Part shown: positions 9,101-19,468 of the stretch, one piece after another | How positions within the stretch are numbered: the first letter of the stretch is position 1 | How the letters are laid out: the number at the start of each line of letters is the position of its first letter | From: a virus | DNA length: 51,974 bases | Direction: 5' to 3' (one strand) | IMG/VR virus record: IMGVR_UViG_3300007799_000004 | Location: 1-51,974 of that record | Translations under genes and position numbers: made by a program | Notes under the pieces: model-generated | What the model saw: only the letters and a program-made list of their open reading frames with translations | Told to the model about the DNA's origin: nothing | Database searches by the model: none

Positions 9101-11771
9101 CGCTAGTATTTTGATTTGTACGAACTCTTGTTTCAGTAACTGTAACCGGAGTTTGACTAAGTATTTGTTTTCCGAGTCTTGCTTTCTGAATACCTGAAGA
9201 CGATGAATAAGTGGTACCACCTAATTGATCAGGTACTAAAATCTTATTTCCGTTTTCATCTATTACAACATTACCGAGAACTACTCCAGATGGAGTACTA
9301 AATCCATACGTTTTATAGTGCATACCTTCAATATCAGCGTCATCTTGTAAATCAGCTGCTTGCCATCCATATCCTGGAGATGAAAGATCTACCACTCTAA
9401 AACTTCCATCTGGATTCTGAATTCGTGTATAAATTGGAATCTTTGATGTATTATTAAGATTAAGTTTTTTTGCTTTCAGATCAATAGCCGCAGATGTTAG
9501 TCCATTATTACCTCTTAGCGCATGAATATTATCAAGCACTCCTTCAGCTTCTACTATGTTACCGGAATTAATCATATTAGCATACACTTTCGTCAAACCT
9601 TTCTCAACTTGTCTTGCTTCAGGAGAACGTGGAATCATATTAATTTCAGTATATCCATCTTTACTTTTACCATTGGATAAGGTAATAGTGGCATTCACTT
9701 TAAGTATTGGCTTACCCGCACTATCTTTACCCGGAGCCATAGAAACAATCTTTTTTGTTTCTCCTTCAAGATCATTGCCCTGATTATCTTTAAAATAAAG
9801 ACCTGTCTTACCAAAAGTAGAAAAGTTCAATCCTACTCCAGTTTCTACTGCTTTTGCTATACCATCTAATGTAGGCTTTAAGACTTTATCGTTGTTGTTA
9901 GCATATATTTCATAAGTACCTAACGATCCCCAATTATAGTTACCTCCGTTTTTATTAACATGTCGATTCATTTTCCCGGAAAAATCTTCTGCGGGATTGC
10001 TATCTTTAGACTTGGGAACATATCCCGGAGCCGGGTACGGAGTAGAGTCACCTCTGACAAAAAATAATTCAGGTTGAGCTAAAGCTTTAGCGGCTAAGTC
10101 TTGGTCAGACATCCCAGCAGCTAAAGACGGATTAGAACTACGTAATGATTTTACAGCTTCCTTTCCTTCAGGTGTTGTAATAAACTGACTAGATATTTGA
10201 CCTTGACCTTCTTCATATCTTGTAACTTGATTTTGAGCCTGCCCGAATGTTTCCAACGCACTTTTCAGAGAAGACTCAATTGGTGGAGCATTCATCTCTT
10301 CCATAATTTGACTTACCTGTTGATCTGTAAACGGATGAGTCGCATCTTGATTAAGTAACGTTTTAAAATTAGCTTTCTTTTCAGCATCTGTATTACCTGT
10401 AGTTTGCTCCCACTTTCTAAATGCATCAGCTACATTTTCCATTTTCCAACCTCTAAATGTTGGAGAATTAGAAACCACTGTGTCTAAAGACTTTTTAATA
10501 TTATCTCTTTGATCTTTAACAGTTTTATATTGCTTTTGAATTTCAGGAAGTTGTTGTGCCATACCAGAAACAACTGTAGCTCCAGGGGCACTGGCTGGAC
10601 CAAATTCTCTATCGACAGCGTATCTTGCTATTCTATTTTCTTCATTTTTTTGAGCTATTTCAGCTCTCCATTTAAGAGATGTATTAGCAATTAGATCCAT
10701 GTCCACTTTCTTATAAGCACCTCTTAGAGCGTAACCTAAATAAGCATTAGATGCATCATTGTACAACTCAGTGTCAATATCAAACTTACTGATATTACCA
10801 GCCGCTTTATTTTTTAAATTTTCATAGTGTTCTTTGGCACTGGTTTCTGTCGATGAATCATACTTCCCATTAGCTTTAACATTATACCCTTCTTTTCTAA
10901 GAAGCTCTTGTAGTTCTTTTGTCGCACCACTATCTTTTTCTGCTTTTATAGCTAACTTATCAAATCTATCAACTTCACTCTGCTGTCTTGCTTCAAAATC
11001 ATCTTTATATGTTTTAGCATCGGTACCTAACATTCTATATTGAGCGTCTCTGTTGATCTGACTTGCATATTCTGGCTGACTAGATAATGCTTGAAAAGCT
11101 AATTTAATTCTTTCTGCGGATCTAGTTTCTGTACTGAACTTTTGTAGAAACCAATCTTTGTTTACATTCCCTAACAACTCCGAAGTTCCATTAGCTTCCA
11201 TTTCTGAAAGAAGCTTATTTACTGCATCATTAAGATTTGGGTTCTTATATAATTCTGGAGTAGTGATTTGAGTATAAGATCCTGTTACAGGATCGTAATC
11301 AATAGGTTTTTTTAACTGTTCTGCAAGTGCATGTTTAGCTAATGTCTTATTAACCGGATTGCTATCATCTTTATAAAAATCATCGGTTGCTTTTACTGCA
11401 GCATTATAACTATTATATCTTGAATTAAGAAGATCTGCTGCACCACCTGGACGCCAATCTTTTTTAGTTTGATTTAAAAACTTATTATACGCCATATTAC
11501 CTTGTGCTGGACCAACTTTAAAAGCTTCCGTTACATCATTCAATCCTTGGTCAGTACGCTTTTTGTAATCATTGTATATTTCTAAATCATAATCTGTCTG
11601 AAGTCTGTTGGGAGTCTTCTCTGATAACAACCCAACTTGATCAATTCTTTGTTGGTTCTGCTGAATAACTGCTTCTAAACCAGCTATGTCTAATTCTGGT
11701 AATTTAGGTATAGCGGTCTGGAATGACCAATCTTTAGGGGGTCCTGCTCTGTCAAAACGTGTTATAGCCAT
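9093..11771 (-). CDS. Cargo/ejection-type virion protein (892 aa)
   Basis: The start (MAITRFDRAG) shares its first base region with the stop of the previous gene (TAATG), which fixes it. The sequence is hydrophilic and rich in Lys, Asn, Gln and Asp, with long helical stretches in the first 550 residues (for example around EIQKQYKTVKDQRDNIKKSL). The C-terminal third contains more Gly, Pro and beta-prone sequence. It has no signal peptide and no enzymatic motif that I can see. It lies between the muzzle and cargo genes and the giant proteins, where crAss-like phages encode proteins stored in the tail barrel or capsid and released on infection. The role is inferred from gene order, length and composition. 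It is translationally coupled to both neighbours. Confidence 0.7.
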   Translation of the reverse strand: MAITRFDRAGPPKDWSFQTAIPKLPELDIAGLEAVIQQNQQRIDQVGLLSEKTPNRLQTDYDLEIYNDYKKRTDQGLNDVTEAFKVGPAQGNMAYNKFLNQTKKDWRPGGAADLLNSRYNSYNAAVKATDDFYKDDSNPVNKTLAKHALAEQLKKPIDYDPVTGSYTQITTPELYKNPNLNDAVNKLLSEMEANGTSELLGNVNKDWFLQKFSTETRSAERIKLAFQALSSQPEYASQINRDAQYRMLGTDAKTYKDDFEARQQSEVDRFDKLAIKAEKDSGATKELQELLRKEGYNVKANGKYDSSTETSAKEHYENLKNKAAGNISKFDIDTELYNDASNAYLGYALRGAYKKVDMDLIANTSLKWRAEIAQKNEENRIARYAVDREFGPASAPGATVVSGMAQQLPEIQKQYKTVKDQRDNIKKSLDTVVSNSPTFRGWKMENVADAFRKWEQTTGNTDAEKKANFKTLLNQDATHPFTDQQVSQIMEEMNAPPIESSLKSALETFGQAQNQVTRYEEGQGQISSQFITTPEGKEAVKSLRSSNPSLAAGMSDQDLAAKALAQPELFFVRGDSTPYPAPGYVPKSKDSNPAEDFSGKMNRHVNKNGGNYNWGSLGTYEIYANNNDKVLKPTLDGIAKAVETGVGLNFSTFGKTGLYFKDNQGNDLEGETKKIVSMAPGKDSAGKPILKVNATITLSNGKSKDGYTEINMIPRSPEARQVEKGLTKVYANMINSGNIVEAEGVLDNIHALRGNNGLTSAAIDLKAKKLNLNNTSKIPIYTRIQNPDGSFRVVDLSSPGYGWQAADLQDDADIEGMHYKTYGFSTPSGVVLGNVVIDENGNKILVPDQLGGTTYSSSSGIQKARLGKQILSQTPVTVTETRVRTNQNTSDE

Positions 11772-13312
11772 TAGTCTTTTTCTTTTTTAAGTTCTTCTGA
11801 GAATCCTCCTGGAGCATACTTTAGGAATTCATCCATTCCTATTTTTCCTGACTTAAACTGTTCCATAATACTGGGATCAATCTGCCATCCAGGATATTTA
11901 GTTTGTAAAATACTCAATGCTTGAGTGGTATTAAACTTGTTGATTTCTGCATTATTCCCAATAACTTTTTGAGTCTCAGAATAAGAATTGAAACTTGAAC
12001 CTGCCTGACTTAAATCAGACATTAAAGTTCTATCAAAGAATCTGCTATTAGCTTGATTCTGTAAATTGTCAGTATTATTCTGATAAGTTCTATTAGCAGT
12101 ATCAACAGCCTTACCTTGTTCATACTGACCTTTAGTTAAATTCAGTTGAGTTCTTGCAAGATTCTCTCCTTCAGAAATTCTACCTAAACTGTCTTGGAGT
12201 TGGGCTAATCTACCTTGTTCTCTACCTTGAAAAGCTGCAGCATTACCTGACAAACTTCTATTTATATTGCCTCCAATATTGGATACACCAACAGCATCTT
12301 GTTTAGCTTGAGTATAATCTACATTTGCAGATTGCATATAAGCATCTGATTTTACATAATCAGGTAAGACAAGATTCTCTTGTTGTGCTGGTTGCAAGGC
12401 ATCATAGATGGATCCACCTAAAGCTATTCCTTTCATTCCTAATGCCACAGCATTTCCAGCCTTGGCCCCTAAAACATCAGAACTTCGATCATCAGATTTA
12501 ATTCCTAAGACATCAGAACCTTGATTTCTTGGTGCAAGTACATTCGATTGATTCCCTGGAGCTGTTAAATCTCTACCCAAAATCATCTGTTGTTCTTGTG
12601 GAACAGTTGTATCTGTAGCAAGAGACGTGTTATCTGGAATTGAATATGTAGGTAAAGGATCGATTCCTAAACTAGGTAAATTACTTACAAACATATTTGG
12701 TGATGCTAATGGCACACCTTGATTTTCAATTGCATACTTAATAGCATCTTTACCCAAAGTCCCGCCTAAAAACTTTTGCTTATTGTCATCAATAACTCTA
12801 ATAGCGTCATTTAGCTTACTAAGTCTTTTCATTTCAAAATCTAATGCAGCTCTTTCATCTAAAGATGTTCTAGCGTCGGGATATTTGTTATTAATCTTTA
12901 AAGCATCGGTTGAAAACTTATTTCCTGTTTTAGGGTTTTTAAGAACGTTGGACATCACCGTCACATCACCGTCTACTCTATAAGAGTTTTCCTTACCTTG
13001 GACAGAATTAGGTCCGTTTGGATCTGGGTTGCCATTACTATCGACAGCAAGATCATTACCAGATGCGTGACTACCGGTATTATATTGTTTAAACATATCA
13101 TTTAAAATACCACCTTTAGCAAATTTACCATAAGGATTAGTTGTTATTTTAATTGGTGGTACTTGAGAAAGCTGTTCTGCTTCTAACTTGTCTTTTTCCA
13201 TTTGTTGGTCGACCATTCCAACCAAAGGACTAAGTATTTGTCCTACACCCGGAATGAAACTTACTCCTGTTTGAAGTAATTGACCACCCATTGATTTCTT
13301 ATACTTTTTCAT
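11771..13312 (-). CDS. Cargo-type virion protein (513 aa)
   Basis: The N-terminus has a basic start (MKKYKKSMGG) followed by a hydrophobic Gly-rich stretch (about residues 13-33), which could insert into a membrane. Next comes KFAKGGILNDMF and a region with many Gly, Asn and Asp (about residues 60-115), a composition I associate with a recurrent protein type in Bacteroidota phages encoded after the tail proteins. The C-terminal half is rich in Gln and Asn and probably helical. It starts 4 nt inside the end of the muzzle gene and its stop overlaps the next start, so it belongs to the same operon. Role as a cargo or ejected protein is inferred from position. No catalytic motif was seen. Confidence 0.65.
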   Translation of the reverse strand: MKKYKKSMGGQLLQTGVSFIPGVGQILSPLVGMVDQQMEKDKLEAEQLSQVPPIKITTNPYGKFAKGGILNDMFKQYNTGSHASGNDLAVDSNGNPDPNGPNSVQGKENSYRVDGDVTVMSNVLKNPKTGNKFSTDALKINNKYPDARTSLDERAALDFEMKRLSKLNDAIRVIDDNKQKFLGGTLGKDAIKYAIENQGVPLASPNMFVSNLPSLGIDPLPTYSIPDNTSLATDTTVPQEQQMILGRDLTAPGNQSNVLAPRNQGSDVLGIKSDDRSSDVLGAKAGNAVALGMKGIALGGSIYDALQPAQQENLVLPDYVKSDAYMQSANVDYTQAKQDAVGVSNIGGNINRSLSGNAAAFQGREQGRLAQLQDSLGRISEGENLARTQLNLTKGQYEQGKAVDTANRTYQNNTDNLQNQANSRFFDRTLMSDLSQAGSSFNSYSETQKVIGNNAEINKFNTTQALSILQTKYPGWQIDPSIMEQFKSGKIGMDEFLKYAPGGFSEELKKEKD

Positions 13313-16300
13313 CGTAATGACTGTTGATTATGTAACACTTGTAATATTACTGTTTTTTTATGATCTAATGCAGGATTGTAAAATAGTCTGACAAATGCGA
13401 ACTTGTCCAGAATATTTCCCCAGTCGTAATAGCTCTTGTTAAAGTTAATGACAGCCGTATTTGGTGCCTCATCTATATACCCAAAATATAACTTCTTCAG
13501 GTTCCAATCATCAGTCATTGTCGGTTGACCGATAGACATATCATACAATCCTGCAATTTTATAATTCTGATCGGTTCTAATCACCGTCTTGGAATTATTA
13601 GGTAGCTTGTTATTACCATAAGGATTTATATGCGAATCCATAAGAACTAAGTTCTGAAGACCGGTGGTCTGTTCAGAGTTATAAATAACCAATCTGTCAA
13701 ATGTAGTATCAACTGTTTTAAACTTTTGGTTTACAGTATCCCAGATTTGGGAATATCCTACATAATAAACATTATCTATAGAACTAGAAACTCCGTCTAT
13801 ACTCATCCATTCTAAAACCATATCATACTTAAATCCATAATACTTCTGGTATCTAGTCTTATGTAAATGTTTCCAAATATTTCGATTGTAGTTAGTAGTA
13901 TAAAAATTTATACTATCACTAAAGGCGTGATATGGAATATATGAGTGCCAAGAACACCATGACTCATCTTCAAGATCATAACTTAGAGTCCAAGATTTAT
14001 CTTGAAAATAATCTAAAGAAAACGGATTTTCAAAGTTCCCATTTATATGAGGATACACAGATTCTGAAACGCTGTCAATAATTGTGTACCATTCACTTGT
14101 TTCATTTGTTTCATTAAATAATGAAAATAAACCGGGCAGTATAGGAGCTGTTAGCTTAAAGTTAAGAGGTAAAAAGTCTCTTTTGGAAACCATTAATCTT
14201 TTAAATCTAGGATCGTAATATAAAATAACTCCGTACCCAGAAGTATTTAATGTAGACTTAATTGGATATTCTATTCCTGTAATTCTAAAATACTCTTTTT
14301 TTAACTCAGAAGGAAGATACTCTTTAAACCATTGAGTCAATCCAGTAGTTAACATTTTTATTTGTCCGTTCCAACTTAATACATCACCTCTTTTCTGATC
14401 CACCCAACAATGTCCAAACGGAGTATCCGTCATCGATTGTTTATTCTGTAATCCTCCAAAACCTACATCTGTTTGCATTAACTCTTGTGGAGGAATAGAT
14501 AAGAAATCACCGGTTCCTAAGTAAGCAGTATTTTGATCAGTCTGAATCTGTTGAGGATTTGGTTGAAGAACAAATGTAGTATCTTCACAATGAACTAAGA
14601 GTTGATTGTTTTGATGTTTTAATCCTGTAATAGCACCTCTGTGTCCAGGAATATCAATATAGTCATTAACTTTATTAACACGATAAAGATCAAATACTTC
14701 TTCATCAAATGATTTAGGAGAGAAAATAATTCTGTTTGGATAATATCCATCACATCTAGAACAATAATCAAATGTATTAGGTAGACTTCCTTTTGCTTTT
14801 TCAAACAATCTGATATTATAGTCAGGATTGTAGGCATAGTATTCTGGAATAATTTCTGATCTTGATCTAGGTTGTTGGTCAAATATAGGAAGCGATCTAT
14901 CTACAATAAGTCTCTCGTAATTAACTTCGTCACTGTCTCCTACATTAAAGTATTTATTTTCAATAACCGTACCTTCATGTCGAAGAGCTGTATTTATAGA
15001 AGTTTCAACAAAGTGGTCTTTAAAGAACGGTGTGAATGCAAAAGCGTCACCTGTTAAACTAACAGGAAGAAAGTAGTTCAGTCTAAAATTATTTCCTTCA
15101 TTTACCAGAGTGTCACCACCATACAAAATATTGTCGGCTGTTAATAACGAATAAACAAAGTTATTGCTCATTCCTACATAATTTTTAGTAAGAAAGTTAT
15201 TATATGGTTGCAAAGAACTTTTCTTGTATGTATAAAAGTTATGTACTTTAATTCTAGTATCTGTTGGATTAGTGACCCACGTATCATAAATTTGTGGTGG
15301 TAGTAATGATGTTGTAGATTCCAATCCTCTATTAACATAAGATATTGTATCACTTGTATAATAGTCATAACTTTGAATTTTAGGAAACAATCCCGTGGAA
15401 GATATAATTGCACCAGCGTTAACTAGTACAGACTCCTTTTCCGAATGGTTTGTTCTTAAAGGTAACTCAGATTCTTCAAAATTCATATTTAAAATAATAG
15501 AGTGAATTACTATATTATCTAATGATTCTTTAGCATAACTATTTTTACCATCGTTTGCGACTAAACCTGTATCAAAAGAAGACGCGTTATTAGTCTTGTA
15601 ATAATCAAAGTTACCAAGATTTTTATCGTAAAGAGTTTTTGGAGAAACGTATCTAATATACTTATTCTGAGCACTAGAAGTAAATGGATTAAAGTGGTGA
15701 AACATTTCTTGTCCCCCAGAACTTTGAGTAAAACTTTCAATTTTAACTACAGTTGCCCCGGATAGTTCTACTCTAGGAGTATTCGCCCATCCAGAATCTA
15801 CAACAGTTTTATCAAACTCAGTTCTTTCTGCCATAACAAACTTGTGTCCAATAATATCTGGACTTGGATAAGTAATATTACCAAATTGAATACCAAATGA
15901 ACGTAACCATAAAACCAGTGCTCGTCTAGTCATGTGGGGTAACAGTCGTCTGTCAGGAAATTTAAACAACCGTACTTTTGTAGACGTTGTAATTAGATTA
16001 TCATCTGCATCAGTTCCCCATACCAAATTGTCGTCACAGTCTTTAATATCCGGGTATGTTTCATCTGTTTCAAAATAAGAAAATTCACCTTCATAAGAAT
16101 ACGGACTTGTCACAGTTTGTGATCCTGTTATAGTGGCTGTATTAAACACCTTCCATCTTTCAACCGTATCACCTATCTCTAAACCTAAATGTTCTGCGTC
16201 AGATAACCAGACATCTGTTGCTCCAAGAAGATCTGCATTATTAATAACCGTTAACAGTTGTAAATCTGTTGGAGTTGCAGATCTTCCCACTAATGGGAAT

Positions 16301-17511
16301 ACTGGACTTTGTGTACCATTTGTATGTAAATACATAATTCCTGGTAGGTACACTTCATCTCCTTGGTATCCTCTTTTATACCAATATGTTTTAGGATTTT
16401 TAGGATCTCCTAACTCATTTATATTAGCTGATCGATGTTCTGTTGAAACCCATTTAGCTGTAATTTTACTGGCTGCTGCTTGGTATTCAGAGTAATCAAC
16501 ATTAGACTGACGTAAGTTAGCTTTTAACAACCTTCCCTGTACTTGTTCCATTACATAAGCAGAATCATATAGAATGTTATCTATAAGTTTTTCAGAAGTA
16601 TCTATTGGAAAATCTCCAGCTCCTGGGTCATATCCTTGATATGTCCAATCTACAGACGTAGATCCTATTGGAATTAATTTACCAACTGAATGTGCTGATA
16701 TAACCGATGTTCCAGAAATAGATCGAAATACGTTTACTCTAAGATATTTGAACGTTGTTAACAATTGTGAAAATCTTAAACTAATTGATTTATTAGTTAA
16801 AGGTACTCCACCTATTGCAGGATCATATTGTTCAATATTTAATCCACCATCTATGTTGTAATAATTTAAACTTTGAGGTTCGTCATAAACAATAACTTGT
16901 GGTGTAATTTCTCCAAGATAAATAGAGTTTAAATTTTCATCCAGTATTTCTGGTTGAAAGTAAAAAGAACCTAGTGGAAGAATTCCACCAAAGTCATTAA
17001 CAGAAAGAAGGTCTACTTTTGGAGGTAGTACAGCAGGAGCATGTTTAAATTTATTACAATCAAACACACCGGATACTTTAAAACTATTTGGATTATCTAA
17101 ATCAAACCAGTAGTCTGAATTAAATCCATCTGACCAATAAATTGTTCTGTTACATCCATTTCTAACTCTATATTCTCCAGTAATTGGATGCTGAGTACTA
17201 AAACCTAAACAATCAACATTGACAACAGTTGTATAAGTATCATTCTTATATACACCAACTTCAGATCGTTCCCCATTTGTAGAAAAAATATAAGTCTCAT
17301 CATCTTGTCCATATATTGATCCAACAAGATTGTAATTTGTTGGAATTTGTGCAGATGTAATATTTCCGGGTTCAGATTGATATTCTTGTCTTCCACCCTC
17401 ATGACTATTTCTTATACAGTTTAAAGCGAATGTAACATCATTTTTATCTTTGTATGACCGATCTTTATTTATACCATTACTGTGAACTGTTACTACTTGG
17501 TTATCTAGCAT
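13309..17511 (-). CDS. Large tail muzzle-type protein (1400 aa)
   Basis: This long protein has a beta-rich, aromatic composition with many Tyr, Asn, Asp and Trp throughout and no long coiled coils. There is no signal peptide or catalytic motif. Motif-like stretches such as NGCNRTIYWSDGFNSDYWFD early on, and repeated short Gly/Asp-turn strands, suggest propeller- or jelly-roll-like domains. In crAss-like phages a protein of about this size, encoded directly after the ring proteins, forms the distal muzzle of the short tail. Length, composition and location all fit that role, but I infer it rather than prove it. The start overlaps the ring-type gene upstream by 11 nt and the end overlaps the cargo gene by 4 nt. 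Confidence 0.7.
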   Translation of the reverse strand: MLDNQVVTVHSNGINKDRSYKDKNDVTFALNCIRNSHEGGRQEYQSEPGNITSAQIPTNYNLVGSIYGQDDETYIFSTNGERSEVGVYKNDTYTTVVNVDCLGFSTQHPITGEYRVRNGCNRTIYWSDGFNSDYWFDLDNPNSFKVSGVFDCNKFKHAPAVLPPKVDLLSVNDFGGILPLGSFYFQPEILDENLNSIYLGEITPQVIVYDEPQSLNYYNIDGGLNIEQYDPAIGGVPLTNKSISLRFSQLLTTFKYLRVNVFRSISGTSVISAHSVGKLIPIGSTSVDWTYQGYDPGAGDFPIDTSEKLIDNILYDSAYVMEQVQGRLLKANLRQSNVDYSEYQAAASKITAKWVSTEHRSANINELGDPKNPKTYWYKRGYQGDEVYLPGIMYLHTNGTQSPVFPLVGRSATPTDLQLLTVINNADLLGATDVWLSDAEHLGLEIGDTVERWKVFNTATITGSQTVTSPYSYEGEFSYFETDETYPDIKDCDDNLVWGTDADDNLITTSTKVRLFKFPDRRLLPHMTRRALVLWLRSFGIQFGNITYPSPDIIGHKFVMAERTEFDKTVVDSGWANTPRVELSGATVVKIESFTQSSGGQEMFHHFNPFTSSAQNKYIRYVSPKTLYDKNLGNFDYYKTNNASSFDTGLVANDGKNSYAKESLDNIVIHSIILNMNFEESELPLRTNHSEKESVLVNAGAIISSTGLFPKIQSYDYYTSDTISYVNRGLESTTSLLPPQIYDTWVTNPTDTRIKVHNFYTYKKSSLQPYNNFLTKNYVGMSNNFVYSLLTADNILYGGDTLVNEGNNFRLNYFLPVSLTGDAFAFTPFFKDHFVETSINTALRHEGTVIENKYFNVGDSDEVNYERLIVDRSLPIFDQQPRSRSEIIPEYYAYNPDYNIRLFEKAKGSLPNTFDYCSRCDGYYPNRIIFSPKSFDEEVFDLYRVNKVNDYIDIPGHRGAITGLKHQNNQLLVHCEDTTFVLQPNPQQIQTDQNTAYLGTGDFLSIPPQELMQTDVGFGGLQNKQSMTDTPFGHCWVDQKRGDVLSWNGQIKMLTTGLTQWFKEYLPSELKKEYFRITGIEYPIKSTLNTSGYGVILYYDPRFKRLMVSKRDFLPLNFKLTAPILPGLFSLFNETNETSEWYTIIDSVSESVYPHINGNFENPFSLDYFQDKSWTLSYDLEDESWCSWHSYIPYHAFSDSINFYTTNYNRNIWKHLHKTRYQKYYGFKYDMVLEWMSIDGVSSSIDNVYYVGYSQIWDTVNQKFKTVDTTFDRLVIYNSEQTTGLQNLVLMDSHINPYGNNKLPNNSKTVIRTDQNYKIAGLYDMSIGQPTMTDDWNLKKLYFGYIDEAPNTAVINFNKSYYDWGNILDKFAFVRLFYNPALDHKKTVILQVLHNQQSLR

Positions 17512-18313
17512 AAAACATTTTTTCTGGAAGCTTTGTTAAATTTAAGTAATTCCCGCCATTAATTTGTACAACCAAATCAATATTTATATTTCTTAACAAA
17601 TGATCTCCTTTTACCTGCCTCAACAGCAGTGCTTGTTTTTGATCATAAGCTTGATAGAAATTACCAGCTTGTTCTTCTTTTACAAATTGTCGATTCTCCC
17701 AATGTTTATAAATAGCGTAAGCTACTAAAAACTCATGTAGTATTCCTATATCGTGAATTAATATATCACCGACTTCATTACAAACAGGACTGTCATAATT
17801 AACACAAAGATGACCACAATCTAAAGATATGTACAATATCCTTTCATGTGTTACAGAAAACCATTCTGTACAACTTGATGTAAGATTACAACAGTTGTTG
17901 CTAAACAACGACTTGTCTGTACCTCTATACTTCAGTGCTGTAAATGTGGTTTTAAAATAAGGAGAGTCTAACCACATTTGGTATGTAATCATAGGTTTGC
18001 AAACAGCGGGATTGATATCCTGTCCTTCTTCCTCGACCGTTGGAATACAACTATCTTCTAAGCTTTTTATACAATCCTCAGAAGGATTTTCTTTTTGCCA
18101 ATAAACAGAATTAATTTGTTTGACATATTTAGGTAATTGTAACTTACCATTGGTAAATTCAAACAATTCAATCTTTGGTTCATATTGTAATGTTGATGGA
18201 AGTAGTTTTAATCCATCCATCATCCAGTCTAAGAAATCTACTTCCTGCGATTCTTCAAATAAAGACTTAGGAATCCTTCCTAATAAAGATCTTAATGTTA
18301 TAAAACTTTTCAT
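17501..18313 (-). CDS. Ring/tail-stabilisation protein (P22 gp4-like position)
   Basis: This 270-residue protein begins with a helical segment (MKSFITLRSLLGRI) and then an LDWMMDGLKLL helix. A middle part of beta strands contains several Cys (CCNLTSSC and CGHLC). It ends with a helical pair (HEFLVAYAIYKHWENRQF, then a Gln-rich helix). The helix-strand-helix layout and the aromatic AIYKHWENR helix resemble ring or tail-stabilisation proteins of crAss-like phages, which correspond in position to P22 gp4. It overlaps the gene on either side by a few bases and directly precedes the muzzle gene, as expected for a neck ring component. The assignment rests on layout and remembered patterns, so it is moderate. 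Confidence 0.6.
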   Translation of the reverse strand: MKSFITLRSLLGRIPKSLFEESQEVDFLDWMMDGLKLLPSTLQYEPKIELFEFTNGKLQLPKYVKQINSVYWQKENPSEDCIKSLEDSCIPTVEEEGQDINPAVCKPMITYQMWLDSPYFKTTFTALKYRGTDKSLFSNNCCNLTSSCTEWFSVTHERILYISLDCGHLCVNYDSPVCNEVGDILIHDIGILHEFLVAYAIYKHWENRQFVKEEQAGNFYQAYDQKQALLLRQVKGDHLLRNINIDLVVQINGGNYLNLTKLPEKMFYAR

Positions 18314-18807
18314 TTTGAATCATGTATTTTATATATTTTTGTATAATCTTTTTCACATGCCAAGTACATACTTCTTAACCAAGAACTATTTAATGTAACT
18401 TTCCAGTAACATTTTAGTTTTATATGAACTTTTCTTCTAGCCCAAGATGTGGCTATAAAATAATTATCGACATTGTTTTTTACAAACGTTATTTGCTTGC
18501 CCGCTATTGCTGACTTTTTAAAATCCACAAACCTGGTACATTTAAACTTTACAAGATGAAAAGCACCACCACCTGATGCTAACTCAATTGAGTTTCCATC
18601 CTCTAAATAGTTTTTTAATTTAGATATATAAAGATTGACAATCATGTACCATTCATACCAATCTACAGAAAGCCTGTGATCGGAACAATCTTGTTTTTTA
18701 ACATAGGGAACAGGTATTGTATTTTCTTTATATGGTATGTTTTTCTTGTATGGATAAAAGAAAAAAACATCGGTTAAGGTTCTTCTTTTACATCTTGATA
18801 AATTCAT
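18310..18807 (-). CDS. Probable neck/ring protein (165 aa)
   Basis: The frame extends upstream to 18849, giving a 62-nt overlap with the previous gene. The internal ATG at 18807 (MNLSRCKRRT) reduces this to 20 nt and is preferred. The protein is basic, with many Lys, Tyr and Trp. A WYEWYMIVNLYISKLKNYLEDG helix is followed by a strand-rich IELASGGGAFHLVKF motif, a helix-then-Gly-turn pattern I associate with a crAss-like neck protein. It sits between two other ring-type genes, so a structural role in the head-tail connector is likely. No enzymatic motif is visible. The identity of the exact ring is not decidable from sequence alone. Confidence 0.55.
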   Translation of the reverse strand: MNLSRCKRRTLTDVFFFYPYKKNIPYKENTIPVPYVKKQDCSDHRLSVDWYEWYMIVNLYISKLKNYLEDGNSIELASGGGAFHLVKFKCTRFVDFKKSAIAGKQITFVKNNVDNYFIATSWARRKVHIKLKCYWKVTLNSSWLRSMYLACEKDYTKIYKIHDSK

Positions 18808-19468
18808 TGCTATCGTTTGTTTGATCTTGAGGTAACTGAAGTGGTACATTCAGAAGTTTTAATACTCCTTGATACACGGCTGCTGTATATTCTTCTGGAA
18901 GAGGATACATAGAAGAATATACATCAAAACAAGTTCCTGTAGAAACACCAGAAGGATCACAGTTAGGAATCTTTGCTAAATCCAATACTTCTATCCATAA
19001 CCCGGTTACTAAAATAACTTTTAATGTCAGTGGGACATTCCAAAGAATTAAATAAGAGTTTATGATACTTGCAAAGTAGTCATTTGTTTCTCGATCTTTT
19101 CTTCTAAACCAATCATCTTCTGATACAATATTGACCACCTTACCACTAATTAGTCTAACTTTGAGTTTACTCATATTTCTTCCAACAAATACAGTTGGAA
19201 ACTTATGAGTTGACTTTAATATGTTACAGTCTAGATAATCTGGTACACAATCACAATTGTGTGATTTACCTGATTCCAATCCCATACAAATTTGAAACCA
19301 ATTGTCCGCAGACAGAGTTTTAAATTTGTCCAGTTGCTGTTTCATTATGTCAGCTCTGGAAACAGAAAAAAGGTTATACAGACCCTCGTCCGTATAACCT
19401 TCTGGATTACGTGAATAGGCTTTTATTAAGCCTCTTATATTACTTATGTGGGTACCTATTGTTTTCAA
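18788..19468 (-). CDS. CrAss-like ring/neck structural protein (226 aa)
   Basis: The region from about residue 25 to 90 (YTDEGLYNLFSVSRADIMKQ, then FQICMGLE, then CDCVPDYLDCNILKS) matches my memory of a conserved crAss-like structural protein. That family has a helix ending in IxKQ, an ICxxLE segment and a CxCVP motif. The four closely spaced Cys (CDC...CN) could form a metal site or disulphide. The C-terminal half is predicted strand-rich, followed by a Pro/Gln-rich tail. It starts within the end of the nuclease gene (4-nt overlap), in an operon of ring and tail genes. The ring role is inference from family resemblance and position. Confidence 0.65.
   Translation of the reverse strand: MKTIGTHISNIRGLIKAYSRNPEGYTDEGLYNLFSVSRADIMKQQLDKFKTLSADNWFQICMGLESGKSHNCDCVPDYLDCNILKSTHKFPTVFVGRNMSKLKVRLISGKVVNIVSEDDWFRRKDRETNDYFASIINSYLILWNVPLTLKVILVTGLWIEVLDLAKIPNCDPSGVSTGTCFDVYSSMYPLPEEYTAAVYQGVLKLLNVPLQLPQDQTNDSNEFIKM

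Noticed and set aside
9101-9220. N-terminal extension of the 1889-aa gene to 9220
   Set aside because: It would overlap the coupled upstream gene by 128 nt; the ATG at 9100 gives an 8-nt overlap like its neighbours.
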